From Lepidodermella squamata (lineage: Eukaryota; Gastrotricha): DNA of 64,000 bases. The DNA is taken from contig JBLDXI010000017.1 of NCBI GenBank assembly GCA_047495785.1, forward strand, positions 558,001 to 622,000. The letters are read 5' to 3'. The notes under the pieces are model-generated. The model had not been told where the DNA came from and ran no database searches. It saw only the letters and a list, made by a program, of their open reading frames with translations. The number at the start of each line of letters is the position of its first letter. Positions within the stretch are counted from its first letter, which is position 1. The position numbers were made by a program, and so were the translations under genes. Of the stretch, positions 12,765 through 24,389 are shown piece after piece.

Positions 12765-15700
12765 ATGTCAATAGCTGAAATAGCAGAGGAAACAACAGCT
12801 GATTTCATACTAAGCAGCTCTACATCGTACTCACCGTTGGCATCAACGCTTTTTAATTCTGGATTGAATTTATCACTAATAACAACAACTGCATTATCAT
12901 CGAATTTACTACACCGAGGCAATAGTTCGTTGAATTCAACCGCTGTTGAACACTGTGGCGGTCACGGTCACGTGTGCGCCAATGGCATTTTATTACCAGC
13001 TTGGTTGCCGCCGGTTGCTGAAGGCGACATTGGAGGCATCCTCCTTAGAGCAATAATTTACCTGTCCAGCATGCTTTACGTGCTATTTGGCGTCAATATC
13101 GTATCGGATCGCATGGTGTCGGCTATTGAGGTCATCGTGGCGCAAAAACGCAAGAGAAAGGTCAAAAATTCACGAGGCCAGGAAACAGTCGTCGAGGAAC
13201 CAATTTGGCACCAAGTCGTCGGTAAATAAAAATTGAATATTCAACATTTTAAAATTCAAAATTTAAATTAATATTGAAATTTCTAAATTTTAGTCTATAT
13301 TTTATTCAATTTTTGTTGAGAATTTTTGCTGATTTTTTTTTAAACTTGATTATTATATTAACACATCAATTTTAAAATTGTCCTCCTTAATTTTTTATTA
13401 ACGATTTTCTGATGATTTTTCGATTTTTTAGGAATCAATTTTGACGCGTTTGATCGGTTTAATGTGTTGTCCATTTCTAGGTCACTTGACGGTATACGTT
13501 ATCGGCTCTTCGGCGCCCGAGATTTTTCTTCCCCTAATCGAAGTCGCCCGGCACCATTTCGAAATCGACGAATTAGGCCCGGCGTTAATTCTAGGCAGTG
13601 GCGCCTACCATCTATTCTTCATAACCGGCGTTTGTCTCGGCAGCGTCCGCGAAAATACCGGCAAGCCAATTCGAGAACAGCGCGTATTTTTCGTCGCAAC
13701 AGCCTTTGCGATTTTCGCATATTTATGGCTGTATTTAATTTCGAAAGAAATCTCACCTGGAATTATTGAAATCTGGGAGGCCTTGCTGACATTCGCGTTC
13801 TTCCCTCTCATCGTGTTTTCAGCGTGGTTTGCGGAGAGAAGGATGCATAGGGTGATTTATAAGCGGCTCATGCGGCTAAAAGGCGGTGGTGTTTCGCCTG
13901 CTGGTGACGGGCAAAACGGCCATGGCGATGATTTCGATCAGTTGAGTGGCGACGTGGCGGAGAGTGAGCGGCGGCGGAGGTTAGGTGCTATGCTGAAAGA
14001 GCTCAAAGCGGCGAATCCTACCAAGTCTCAACTGGAGTTGGAAGGGATGGCCGAGTTGGCGCTGCTCGAGTCGGCGCCGAAAGGAGCGGCCTTCTACCGG
14101 ATGCAGGCTTCTAAAGCCATGTCAGGCGGTGGAGCTGTTATATCGAAGGAGAAAATCAAAAAGCGCTTGGTTAGTTGATAAATCGGAAGTCCTAGAATTT
14201 TTTATTAAATTTTAGATTATTAGACCGCAATATTGCGTCATAGCACTAATAATAGAGAGTCGTATCACTAAATTTTTTAATTGTTAGAATATCGAATTCT
14301 GATCGATACTTATGTCCTCCATAACCCTGGGACTTATTTTTATTAGCTAACTGGTACTCGAGTATAGAAGATTCAAGTTTTGGACTGTCGAAAAAATTCG
14401 GGATATCGGAAAAATCACTGATTTATAAAATCGATACTTGAAATCGATATCGACTCTGTAAGCCGAACTATAACTCATAAACTGGCCACCGATAGCGCAA
14501 AATATGCCTGAGATTGAGATGTATTCTCTTATTTTCAGGAAAAGGAGCAAAAAGAGAGGAATCACCATGAAAAAGGCGAAGTCGTGAATCCATATGCTCA
14601 ATATATCACATTCGAACCCGCCTATTACACGGTTATGGAGAGCGTAGGCGACGCTATGGTCACGGTCCACCGAGCAGGCTGTGGCGTTGATTGGACCGTT
14701 CTAACCCTAGATTACCGAACACTCGAAGGGTCGGCTAAATTTGTCGATGATTTCATCGAAAAATCCGGTCAACTCGAATTCGCGCCCGAACAAACCACGG
14801 CCGACATTTTCGTCACGGTCATTGACGATGATGAATTCGAGGAGGATAAGGAATTTTTCGTCGAAATTTCGAATCCTCAGGTCAAGTATAAGAAACCGCC
14901 GCCTAAACCCGCGACTAATAAGGTGTTCACGCAAAATGGAGCTGGAGGGGCGAAATCGCATCACCAGAACGGTCATGGAGGTTTACATCACCAGAATGGC
15001 CACGCTTCATTGCCGATTGAGGACAATGCCGATCATAGTAAGGACCCGGTGGCGCCTGTTATACAGGCTGCAAGGGCGACGGTGAAAATTCTCGACGACG
15101 ATCACTGCGGTGTCTTCCACTTCGAAAATTCTGATCGTAAGTTGAGAATTTGTAACCAGATCTTATTCCACTATTTATTCCAATTTTTCTCACCACAGCG
15201 AAAAATAAGCCAAAGGAAATTGAAAGTATAAAAAAATATTTCTTCATTTTAAACATTTTTTAAATGCTTGTATTTTTACTAACTAGAGCTTACTTGCTTT
15301 TTCTATCTATTTCGAGTCTTAAATAAATGAATCGCCTAGCATTAGAGTAGCTATAGCGTGTCCCAGAAGTTGCGCAACTTTTTGTAGGAAATTCAACTAA
15401 TTTTTTTAAAATTGAGCCTACCGAGATAAACGTTTCATCTTTAAACCGCGATATAACCGAAGAAATAAAACATTTACCGGAGAAAACCCGGAAAACCCCG
15501 ATGGTAACAGGTTCGGTAATTTTCGGTATTTACCCGGTTGGACCAAATTTTTCCGGACTTTTTCATCAGTGACTTACTTGGTTACTATTCTCGTGATTTT
15601 TTTAATTTTTCTAACATTTTTCTGGCCATGAGATGTGGCTTCGTCTCTCTTTTTAGAGTTTCTGAACCCTTTTCCGTCTATTTTCTTTGCTAGCGTTACT

Positions 15701-18700
15701 TATGGGACACGCTGTAATAGATAATAATTACTTAGGTAAATACTATCGCCTATATATAAAGGATAGATCTAGATTAGCCAGTAAACCGCATATGTATAAT
15801 ATATGGGATGTAAATTTGTAAAGATCGAAAAGATCAAAAAGGTCTTTTCGATTTCTTCTCAAACCCAACCAATACTCCATGTGCTCTAATATTTTCCGCT
15901 TTTGCATTCCTGCTATCAACTTTTTCCGCTGAAAAATTTCCGCCAGCATCATTTTCCGCTATATCGTCTCTTCCGCCAAGTGATTTTTCGCCAAATTCTT
16001 TCCTGCCGCGAGGCATTTTCGCTGAGGTGGCAGTTTCCGCCAAGAGGAGTTCCGTCTATTATGGGCCTGCCCGTAAATAGGGTTCCATCACTAATTTGAG
16101 GTTCAAGATTTCCTCGAAACGGGATGTTTGAAGTTTAGTCTACCTAAGCTTTTCTGTCATCAAAATCTAAACATGGATCGGACTAAGCATATTTTGAGCC
16201 TGCTGATCCGATGCCGATTTTACTAATCAGTGATGAGCTGTTTTGGGAGATAACATCGAGAATTATTCTGGAATCTTGAGGGTATGTATCAGGTAGCTAA
16301 GTTGAATTGATAAATATTCTAACAGTTGTGTGTGGAAATCCTAAAATTATAAAGGAAATAATTTTGCTATTTTCCGAAGCTGAAAAAATCGTACTATAGA
16401 TCAGAAAATGTCCCGCCTAACAGGGGCGAAAGTTAAGATTTCAGGCGTTGGATGGCATGCACTTTCTTGTAGATTACTTGAAGATTACTTGCAGCCTCAT
16501 CGAATATACTTACACCTGTACTGAATGTTTGTAGATACTCTGGAATACAATTCTTTCTGGGGGCCTGCCAACAAATGTAAGCCATGTAAAAAAATGTGCA
16601 GCTGGGTCACTTTTTCATGGTTGCTCGTGATGATCCAATTTTTTTCACAATTTTAATCATAATATTGTAGAAAATATCTCACTAATAAATTTATTTTAGT
16701 AATTTTAGTTGATCGATTATTTGTCACGTAGCAACCATGAAAAATAACAAATCGGCTGCCGTGGCTGTTCCATCCTTAAATTTTTTCAGCTCACAGTTTG
16801 AAAAATAAATTTAATAATTAGTTCAATTTTAACCAATTTTATCATTTTTTATTATTCCTAGTGCCTCTTCCTGACAATATTGGCGTCGGCAAAATTAAGG
16901 TCGTCAGGTCAACGGGTGCTCGCGGGCGCATCGAGGTGCCCTTCCGGGTGATGGACGGCTCCGCAACAGCCGGAAACGACTTCATCCCACCTCCTTACAA
17001 TTCCGTAATCTTCGAAAACGACCAATTCGAAGCTTTTATTGAGATTAAAATCGTCGACAAAAATCGCATCGGTGAAATGTTTTCGTTTTCAATCGAATTA
17101 GGCGAGCCGAACATTTTATCAAAACCCCCCGAAAATTCGGATGGCAATCCGATCTTAAGCGACCCGACGCGGGTTAAAGTCGGAATTTGCGAAGACATCG
17201 AGCTAAACGCGGCGCTGGATCGGTTGCTCAAAGTTGCCGATATTGCTGAGCTGATTTCATCGACAACATGGGCCGATCAATTTAGGGAGGCTGTTTCGTT
17301 CAGCAGCGGCGCCGATGAGACGCCCGAGTCACCCGAGGGTGACGTTGTGGGTGAGAACGGCGAGATTATTCAGACCTATACGACAGTTCGGCATAAAACC
17401 ATGCAGGCGAAGTGCAAGTCTTTCTTCAACATGGCTAAACGGTGTTTCATTTACGGCATTTCGTTACCCTGGAAATTACTAGCGGCATGTGTCCCTCCGG
17501 CGAGGTATCTTCACGGTTGGGTGGCTTTCCTGCTCCTACTCGCGCTCATGGCTCTGTTGTCCTCAATAATTGGCGATTTGGCGACACATTTTGGGTAAGG
17601 AAAAATGTATTTTTGGGCACGTTGATTGAAATTTTCAGGTTTTTTGCGTAAAATTCTCGTATCATCAGCTTTTGTTTGACATTAAATTCGAGGTTATTGG
17701 GCAAAAATCGATTTTCGGAAAAATTAGCTGGCATTGTACTCCGGATATAATATCATGACCTCCTCCCTTTTACCGCTAATTGCCTTTTAGTCGACCTAGT
17801 TTTGAAGTTGCCAAAAATCAGGTTAATTTAGGAAAATTCTTAAAATCCTCAAAAAAAATTCAGGAAAAAAACCTAGCTGGATATTATCGATTTCCTATAA
17901 TTAAACTTATTGCGAGCATCTTCTATCCTTCAACCTCAATTTCACCGAAGAAATAAACATTTAATCAAAGAAAACCGGGAAAAACCCGATAGTAGCTGCG
18001 GTTCGGTATATTTCGGTATTCTACCTGGTTGGAATAAATTTCTCGGATTTTTTTTTAATTCTATTGCCCAGTTTTGATACATAATTGCCCTTCTCATGGC
18101 ATATGGACGTTTTCTGGCCTTGAGATGACCTTTTTACACTTTTCGGTGTATTTCCTTAGTTGCCTTATGGGACACCCTGTACAAGCTCTAATTTTCGATT
18201 AATTTCTTATTTATCTGTAATTTCTAGGTGTACAGTTGGACTTCCAGATACGGTGACAGCCGTGACGCTGATTGCTTTCGGCATGGGTCTTCCAGATACT
18301 TTCGCGAGTCGGCACGCCGCCATGCATGAAATGACAGCCGACGCTGCGATTGGCCATATCACCGGCTCCAACGCCGTAAACGTATTTTTCGGCATCGGCA
18401 TGGCCTGGTCTACTGCTGCTATCTATCACTGGTCGACATCAACTAAGCTACATGTGAGTTGTGCGCGAAAAATCACAAAGATCACTAATAATAGTCAACA
18501 CCAATCCATGCAAAACGGTCAAAAAGATTTTTTCTGACGTTCTTGGAGACATATAATGTTTTGACGGCCTCAATTTTCTGATTCGTCTGATGTATGGCCT
18601 AAATACACTTTTCTGGGATACCGGAAATCGCATTCGGACGCAATCGACAATTTTTTATGTTGACCTTGTTCGTTTTATGAACGTTTACCCTCTCATTTTT

Positions 18701-18980
18701 AAGAAATTAAGATTAATCAAAAATTGTGATTTTTCAATTTCTTTTTTTTTTTAATTTTAAGATGCCGGCTGAAAGTTTTGGCTTTGGCGTCACGCTCTAC
18801 TGCGCATTCGGCGCAGCCGGTGTACTGGTGCTACTACTGCGGCGATTGCCGCCGATACGCGGAGAACTTGGCGGCCCTACCGTTGTCAAGTACCTGTCGG
18901 CCGCCTTCTTCATACTCCTCTGGGTTACATTCGTAACATTGGTCACGCTGGAAAGCTATTGCGTTATCCAAGGCTTCTAA
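12765..18980 (+). CDS. Na+/Ca2+ exchanger (SLC8/NCX family), paralogue C, complete
   Basis: Exons 12765–13221, 13481–14169, 14539–15136, 16862–17594, 18228–18453, 18762–18980 all join in phase (973 aa). The first ATG of the frame is used. The N-terminal ectodomain is longer than in B (Ser/Thr/Asn-rich, about 90 residues) before the helix ending in NIVSDRMVSAIEVIVAQ. Alpha-1 keeps GSSAPE but has GSGAYH for the usual GSAAFN. Calx-beta 1 carries DDDEFEEDKEF, then a loop insert rich in His, Gly and Asn with two HHQNGH units, then DDDHCGVFHF. Calx-beta 2, linker and alpha-2 (GMGLPD, GSNAVNVFFG) follow, ending in VIQGF. A gttagt donor is used after exon 2. The 1.7-kb intron 4 carries a MITE and a tandem repeat. 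Third member of the tandem array, same orientation as A and B, so it arose by local duplication. Confidence 0.9.
14398..14510. repeat. Dispersed repeat B, copy 2
   Basis: Close match to the block at 3121–3230 (atcggaaaaatcactgattt then atcgatacttgaaatcgata). It sits in an intron of exchanger C just before the acceptor at 14537–14538, at a position analogous to the copy in exchanger A's intron only in being intronic. Confidence 0.6.
15354..15716. mobile_element. MITE family A, copy 1 (TIR AGCGTGTCCCA)
   Basis: About 360 bp bounded by inverted ends: agcgtgtcccagaagt on the left, acttatgggacacgct on the right, flanked by TA. The interior has an accgaagaaataaaacattt block and a ggttcggtaattttcggt block shared with copies at 17940–18182, 20079–20427 and 47695–47873. 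TA flanks and size fit a Tc1/mariner-type non-autonomous element. Lies in intron 3 (15137–16861) of exchanger C. Confidence 0.7.
15885..16050. repeat. Imperfect tandem repeat (ttttccgc / ttccgcc)
   Basis: About eight imperfect units of roughly 18–22 bp, each with a ttttccgc or ttccgcc core. Intronic in exchanger C, no coding role. Confidence 0.5.
16598..16760. mobile_element. Small palindromic element, MITE-like
   Basis: Inverted ends share gcagc and tttttcatggttgct…cgtga, separated by about 90 bp. Arms are imperfect; no target duplication identified. Intronic in exchanger C. Confidence 0.4.
17940..18182. mobile_element. MITE family A, copy 2 (partial)
   Basis: Shares the accgaagaaataaacattta block, the aaaaccgggaaaaacccgat block and the right end ttatgggacaccctgta with copy 1. 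The left terminus is not recognisable, so it is truncated or diverged. Ends 45 bp before an exon of exchanger C. Confidence 0.55.
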
Positions 18981-19393
18981 AAGCTTAGATCGAAGGAATT
19001 TATGCGAATTGAATCAAAATGACAGCGCCGTAAAACTTCGATTATAATCGATAATCGATTTTAATTATGACCACTATCAAGTACCAACGTTGAAAGATGA
19101 AATGGCCTATCAGCTGTGATTTTTTGTATGCGGAAGCCAAATGCTAGTAAAAAGAACGAATCGGTTTTCTCGACTTTTCAGGTCCCCTGATGATTGATGA
19201 TAAAACTGGACCTTGGCCAAGTTCAAGGATCCTAGGGGCATTATCGCCGATCTAGAAAGAAAAGTTCTCAGAGCAGTCAAATTTTTAGCTCTCTGGAGCC
19301 TCAATTTTTTTAAATTTATTAAACGAGAGAATATCAATATTTGAATGAGAATCAGCAGATATATAAGGATTTTTTTCGAAGTTAAGCAATTTT
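18981..19393. other. Convergent intergenic region
   Basis: Spacer between the tail-to-tail exchanger C and EF-hand genes. Short palindromic cgattataatcgataatcg near 19040. No gene seen. Confidence 0.5.
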
Positions 19394-21489
19394 TCAAATT
19401 GTGGTAACTCTTAGGGTTGAATCGTCCTCATCAGTTGGGACATAAGGGGGCAGGGCCATGAGCCGCTGTCCCTCCTTAATCGCCTCGACTCGCGCAGCTC
19501 GGCGCTGTCCCTCCGCCTTGATACGCTGCAAATCGGCTTCTTTCGGCAGTATTTTATCAATATGATTCAGCATGCCCTTCGTGAATTCATTCTGGTCAAT
19601 GCCATTGCTGCCGTTTTTATCGAACCGATGGAACATTTCGTCGATTTCCTGATTCGAAACCTTCTCGCCAATGCTCATCATCACCATTTTTATCTCCTTC
19701 TGCTCGATACGACCGTCGCCTGTTACGTCCAGCAGCTTGAATAGGCCGATCATGAGAGTCCGCCGATCGGATGGGTCCTTCCACCGATCGAGCCAGTCGA
19801 GTCTGAAGTCTTCAAATGTGACAGTTCCGTCGTCTTTAACATAAATGCATTTTACTAAATTTAAATGTTTTGATTTAGGAAGAAGTTACCGTCGCGATCG
19901 ACCCGCTTGAACAGGCGCCTTAGCTCCTTCGGCTTATAGGTAAGTCCGAGACCCATGATCAATCGATGCTAATAAAGGGTAGTTGAACAATCGGTTTTAT
20001 AATATATTGAAATAAATACTAATGAATGTCATAAGTTTTAGCGGAACCGAATTTGCCTGTTGCGGAACCTAATTTTAATACAGCGTATCCCATAAGTAAC
20101 GCGTAACGCAAACAAATACGCAAAAGGGATCAAAAACTCTAAAATGAGAGGGGGAGTCATTGCCAGAGGAATCTTGAATAATCGAAAATGCCAAAACAAT
20201 AGTAATCTAGGATGTCTCTTTTGAATGGGATTAAAAACATCCAAAGAAATTTGATCCTACCATGTAAAACCGAAAATTACCGAACCAGTTACCACCAGGG
20301 TTTTCTCCGGTAAATTTTAAATTTCTTCGGTAAAATCGTGGACAGTTGGGTTTAAATTCAAAAAATGTCCTTAATCAATTTGCGAAATTAAACAAATGGT
20401 TGCGCGCAATTGATAGGACACGCTGTATACTGGAAGCGAAACCAAATTTTGAATTTCTCCGAATGCATCTTTTCAGGAAATTTGCGATCAATTTAACAAA
20501 ATCAACATAAATTACCATAAAATTCTGCATAAATTTTAACAATAAGGCCTGAGCATCACCCGAAGAACGCAGCTTAATCATGATTTCATAAAAAAAATTC
20601 GAAAAATGACACTTTTTCCATTTTCCAATTTTTGTGCCAATTTGAGACATTCGCTCCGCTACCAGCTAGACCATGAAGGTCCACGTACACCCCCAATTTT
20701 ATGGTTCCAGCTCTGATTTTTCAATCTTCACGTTTTCCTTCGATTCACTCTCGAATCGTTGTCATGTCTAACCGATAGTTAAACATAGCAAATAATTATT
20801 GCATAGCGGATTGCGATATAAGAAGAGCAAATTTCAAGAATCGATCAGTATCGATCAGTGAATCAGTGATTTTTGCGATGTCAACGTTGAAATGATAAAT
20901 TCTACATTTAGTTTTGATGATTCCATAAATTTAAAATAAAAAATCACAGGATAATGGGGAAGCATTGGAAAATGTTGGATTATTAGCGCTGGAACCTCAA
21001 TTTTAGTGGTGCAGATATTTCGCCCCATTAGTTGAAGTAATATTAGTCAGTTAATTTAAAAAATGAAGGAATAATTTAAATTTTAATTAATTTAAATTTT
21101 ATTAATTTTTCGAATTATACCAGTTCAGCAATGTCGACGTAGCCGTCCTGGTTGCGATCCACAGTTTCATACATTTGATGAAAAGCCGCTTCACTGCGAT
21201 TTCTCGCCTTAATCTCCTGCCGCTGTTGAGGGCTCAGTTCCTCGCCGTTCGGCCCCACCGGCCGGCGTCGTAGATGCCGCGTCAGGTAGCTGGAAACAGC
21301 GCCCCAACTCGGAGCAGCCGACGCCGATGATTTGCCGCTCGTGAAACTTCTCGGACCGCCCTTTCGCAGAATCCCGGGCGAGGCGAGGAGGAAATCAGCA
21401 GCACCCTGATCTGTGCTCGATTTCCCCTGCTCGGCATCACTATCCGCAGCTTTATCACCACCGCTTAGCCAACTACGTAAACTCGCCAT
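19394..21489 (-). CDS. Four-EF-hand calcium-binding protein (SCaMC-N-terminal-like)
   Basis: Three exons on the minus strand: 21489–21121, 19968–19890, 19833–19394 (295 aa). The first about 100 residues are Ser/Gly/Arg-rich and poorly conserved. Then come four EF-hands with loops DRNQDGYVDIAE (about 111–122), DRDDDGTVTFED (147–158), DVTGDGRIEQKE (185–196) and DKNGSNGIDQNE (221–232). Loop acidic positions 1 and 12 are all present, so all four could bind Ca2+. The arrangement and the stretch FKLLDVTGDGRIEQKEI resemble the regulatory half of calcium-dependent mitochondrial ATP-Mg/Pi carriers. However, no carrier transmembrane repeats follow: the protein ends in a basic, probably helical tail. 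No signal peptide or membrane segment. A cytosolic or mitochondria-associated sensor is a guess. The family A MITE (20079–20427) lies in its 1.15-kb intron 1. Confidence 0.85.
20079..20427. mobile_element. MITE family A, copy 3
   Basis: Ends tacagcgtatcccataagt and ataggacacgctgta are inverted and flanked by TA. The interior carries the family blocks in reverse orientation (aaaattaccgaaccagttac, ttttctccggtaaatttt). About 350 bp, intronic in the EF-hand gene. Confidence 0.7.
20640..20700 (-). repeat. tRNA-like 5' half (SINE head candidate)
   Basis: On the minus strand, ccttcatggtctagctggta followed by gcggagcgaatgtctc resembles a tRNA D-arm/A-box region. No convincing B box or acceptor stem follows, so it is not a complete tRNA. 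Confidence 0.25.
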
Positions 21490-21801
21490 TTTTAATGGAA
21501 AAAGTCGAGAATTATTATTTCAGCTGCTGTGAATTGATATGTTTGATCTTGTTTTCCCCTCAATTAAGTGCATGGGTATTCATATTTTAATTAATTGATG
21601 GGTTCCACTGACCTTTCATTTCACCTAGCCATTCATTTTACTATGATTAAATGATTAATTACCTGATTTGCATGTCACTCGTTTCGGACGAAATAACAAT
21701 TTTTTCTGATAACAACCAGGTGGTAGAAAAAACCGCCCGTTGTCAACAACTTAATGAGCGGGAAACACCATAATTTTCACATGACTCTTATTTTTTACAG
21801 G

Positions 21802-21808
21802 TATATAA
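21802..21808 (+). promoter_or_regulatory. TATA box candidate for Kunitz gene 1
   Basis: TATATAA, 141 bp upstream of the Kunitz-1 ATG (21949) in the 459-bp divergent region shared with the EF-hand gene. A start site near 21830–21840 would give a 5'UTR of about 110 nt. No matching box seen for the EF-hand gene in the other direction. Confidence 0.45.
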
Positions 21809-21948
21809 ACCTAGCATCAACACGCTACAAAAAAACCAGTCACGAGTTGTCACGAAGTTTTGTTTGTGTCATCTTACCTATTATCATTTTTTCACTCACA
21901 ACAGCGAGTTTATAACAGCTATTTTACTATTTTTGCTTCATAGTGACA

Positions 21949-22498
21949 ATGAGTTCAATTGAATTAATTTTAACATTTCTGTCGATTTCTGCGACCTGCG
22001 TGTTCTCAGGTAATTATTACGCTTGAGTGATTTCATTAAGGTGGATTTTTTTATTTCTCAATAGGCGTGATAAAAGGCGCCACTGAGCCGCGGTGTTTTG
22101 AAGAAGTGCCAGCATCCCTGCCTGGTACTTGCGAGGCCTACTTACCCGATGTTTACTTCGACCGCACCCTTAACAAGTGCATTCAGTACATGTGGGGCGG
22201 GTGCGGCGAGGGCGGCAAAGGGTTCCGCAGCTTGGATGAGTGCCGCACCGCGTGCGCGCCATTTGCTGCGCAACGCGAGGCTGAAATGGGGCGGTTTAAA
22301 TCGAAAAACGCGATGTGTAACCAGCCGGCTGAAACCGGGCCATGCAAGGCCTATTTTCCGTCTTACTATTTTGACATGCAGAGCGGCCACTGTCTGCAAT
22401 TCGTCTACGGCGGGTGTTTAGGCAACACGAATCGATTTACGAGCCAGGATGATTGCCAGAAAAATTGCATCGAATCAACGGCGTTTGAATCAGCTTGA
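21949..22498 (+). CDS. Secreted two-domain Kunitz-type protease inhibitor (Kunitz 1)
   Basis: Exons 21949–22009 and 22065–22498 (164 aa). The first exon is exactly a hydrophobic signal peptide ending in VFS; the phase-1 intron is only 55 bp. Two complete six-cysteine Kunitz/BPTI domains follow (about residues 32–85 and 108–158). At P1, after the second cysteine, domain 1 has Glu (GTCEA) and domain 2 has Lys (GPCKA). Domain 2 could therefore inhibit trypsin-like serine proteases by the family's standard mechanism, while domain 1 is less predictable. The canonical YGGC and NRF features are seen in domain 2. An AATAAA lies at 22544–22549, 46 nt after the stop. First of a cluster of small secreted Kunitz genes, all with a signal-peptide exon. 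Confidence 0.9.
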
Positions 22499-22757
22499 AT
22501 CAGCCATTATTTTTAACATTTCTCGTCATGATTTCAAAAGTTTAATAAATAAAAGTATAGTAAGAGTCTTTTTTAATGTTGACGAAAATGACTCGGCTAG
22601 GTTTTATGTTGTCTAGACCATTATTACCTCCCGTGGTAATAAAACCCGAAAAAATAAAATTATTCAGGTAATTTTAATGACTGATGAGAACTGCGGCTGT
22701 GCAAATTACTCTTACTCTAGAGTCTCTAGAAATTTTCAGGTGGATATCATCTGAAAA

Positions 22758-23242
22758 ATGACCTATTTTTACGTTTACGTATTGGTTGTAGTAGCTTCAA
22801 TTTCTGATGTCAACTGCGCGACAACCTCGGTGAAAACAACGCCTAAAACTACGATAGCCACTGTTCGACTGACCACAGTCTTCAAAGAGGGTACGAGTTC
22901 ATAACATAATATTCGAAAATGAAAAAAAACTCCACATTACTACCAGACGCCGCTGTTGTCGGCGATTTGAAGAAGTGTACAATCAAGCCGCCAAATGATC
23001 GCAAGGTCAAATCAATAAAATGCGACAAGGGGCCGGCACAGGACGATGTTTATTACGATCGTGACCTATCTAAATGCGTCAATTTGCCCTGGACAAAATG
23101 TTTCACTGGCGAGCCTAATGGCGTTGGCGATCGACTGGGTTTCGCCGATTGGAAGGAATGCTCGACGCTTTGCGGCAATTTCTGGGCGAAACAACAGCAA
23201 ATTGAGCAACAACAGCAGCAAGAGAAAAATCAATCCGGATAA
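22758..23242 (+). CDS. Secreted single Kunitz-like protein with Gln-rich tail (Kunitz 2)
   Basis: Exons 22758–22890 and 22947–23242, joined in phase 1 across a 56-bp intron (142 aa). Signal peptide (FYVYVLVVVASISDVNC), then a Thr-rich stretch (likely O-glycosylated), then one divergent six-cysteine Kunitz domain with a longer-than-usual segment between cysteines 4 and 5. The P1-equivalent residue after the second cysteine is Asp, so classical trypsin inhibition is unlikely. The protein ends in a Gln-rich tail. An AATAAA lies at 23324–23329. Confidence 0.8.
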
Positions 23243-23399
23243 CATTAATAATTCGATAAAAAAAGCCATAATTAAATTCAGAACTTTGTGGAACGAAATG
23301 CCGGGAGATTCGTACTTATTTTCAATAAAACCATAATTATAGCTCGCAGATTTTATTTTTATTTTATTTCACAGATTTTGAAGTGTCCCAATTTCACCT

Positions 23400-24389
23400 T
23401 CAGGCCGATTCAGATTGACGTTTCTTCAACCAAGCACTGATATTCTCGTCATCTTCGACAGTTTTGCGGAGATTTGCCAGGCCCGGATATTTACTTGTGA
23501 ATTCTTTCCATTCGATCAAAGCAGGACGCGCAGGAACTGCAATACAGAAAATTTTAAAAATCATTTTTGAAATTCTTCAAAAAACGTACAACCGGGAAAA
23601 ACTGCGTGCTCACTGCTAAAGCTTTGAAGTACAGTAGCTGTGGCGAAATCAGCGTAAGTAAACTGTTAAAAATTCGGATGAAAATTCTAGAAAAAACAGG
23701 TGATAATAATTTTGATTACCGATTCACCACCGGCTATGTATTTCGTTCCACCCGATTGATAGGTTTTTTCTAGGAACCCGAAAACCGTCGGCAGCTGGTT
23801 CGCCTTCAGACTTTCAACAAACGACGTCCTTCTCTCATCGTCAGATTCCATAGCCAATTTAGCAGCGCTACTCGTGACATCGAGCAAACTAAAATAATTC
23901 GAAAATTCTAGAGGGAAATATTAGGTCATTTTAGGGGGAAATTGACACCTTTCGTAGACTTCATCGGCGATTTGAGTCTCTTGCGGGGTTATGCCGTCGA
24001 GATGGTTCCATCGAGCGATCGATCGCAGAATTGTGCCGGTTTGGCTAATTACGCGGCGATTACCCTTCTCGTCTTCGAATTCAAATGTTGGCAATTGACC
24101 AAGAGGTGTCGCTAAAGACAATAAGTGTTCAAAAATAATTGTTCAAAAATAGAAAATGTTGGCTGTAAGATTGCTTACTCGGCTTAATTTCAGGCCATTG
24201 ATCCAGTGAAACACGGCGGTCCTCGTAAGGCACCTTTAATTGCATGACATGAAAGCCAAATTATCATGAAAATCAAATGAATGAATTCAGAAGATTCACC
24301 TTTAGGTAAGCCAAAGTCATGCGAATAGCTTCGGCTTTACCACGGCCCCAAAAGTACGTCAATCTAGCATTTTTCATGACAGCTGCCAT
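23400..24389 (-). CDS. Cytosolic glutathione S-transferase (sigma-like)
   Basis: Six short exons on the minus strand, all in phase: 24389–24300, 24233–24179, 24111–23949, 23888–23720, 23662–23614, 23536–23400 (220 aa, the normal GST size). The N-terminal thioredoxin-fold half has LTYFWGRGKAEAIRM with the catalytic Tyr and the TPLGQLPTFEFED cis-Pro region; the C-terminal helical half contains YADFATATVL. The glutathione gamma-glutamyl site, usually QS, reads QT here (ISQTGTILRSIAR). It would conjugate glutathione to electrophiles in the cytosol. The exon 5 donor (gtgagc) was chosen because the other candidate donors break frame. It lies inside the Kunitz cluster but is unrelated to it. Confidence 0.88.
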
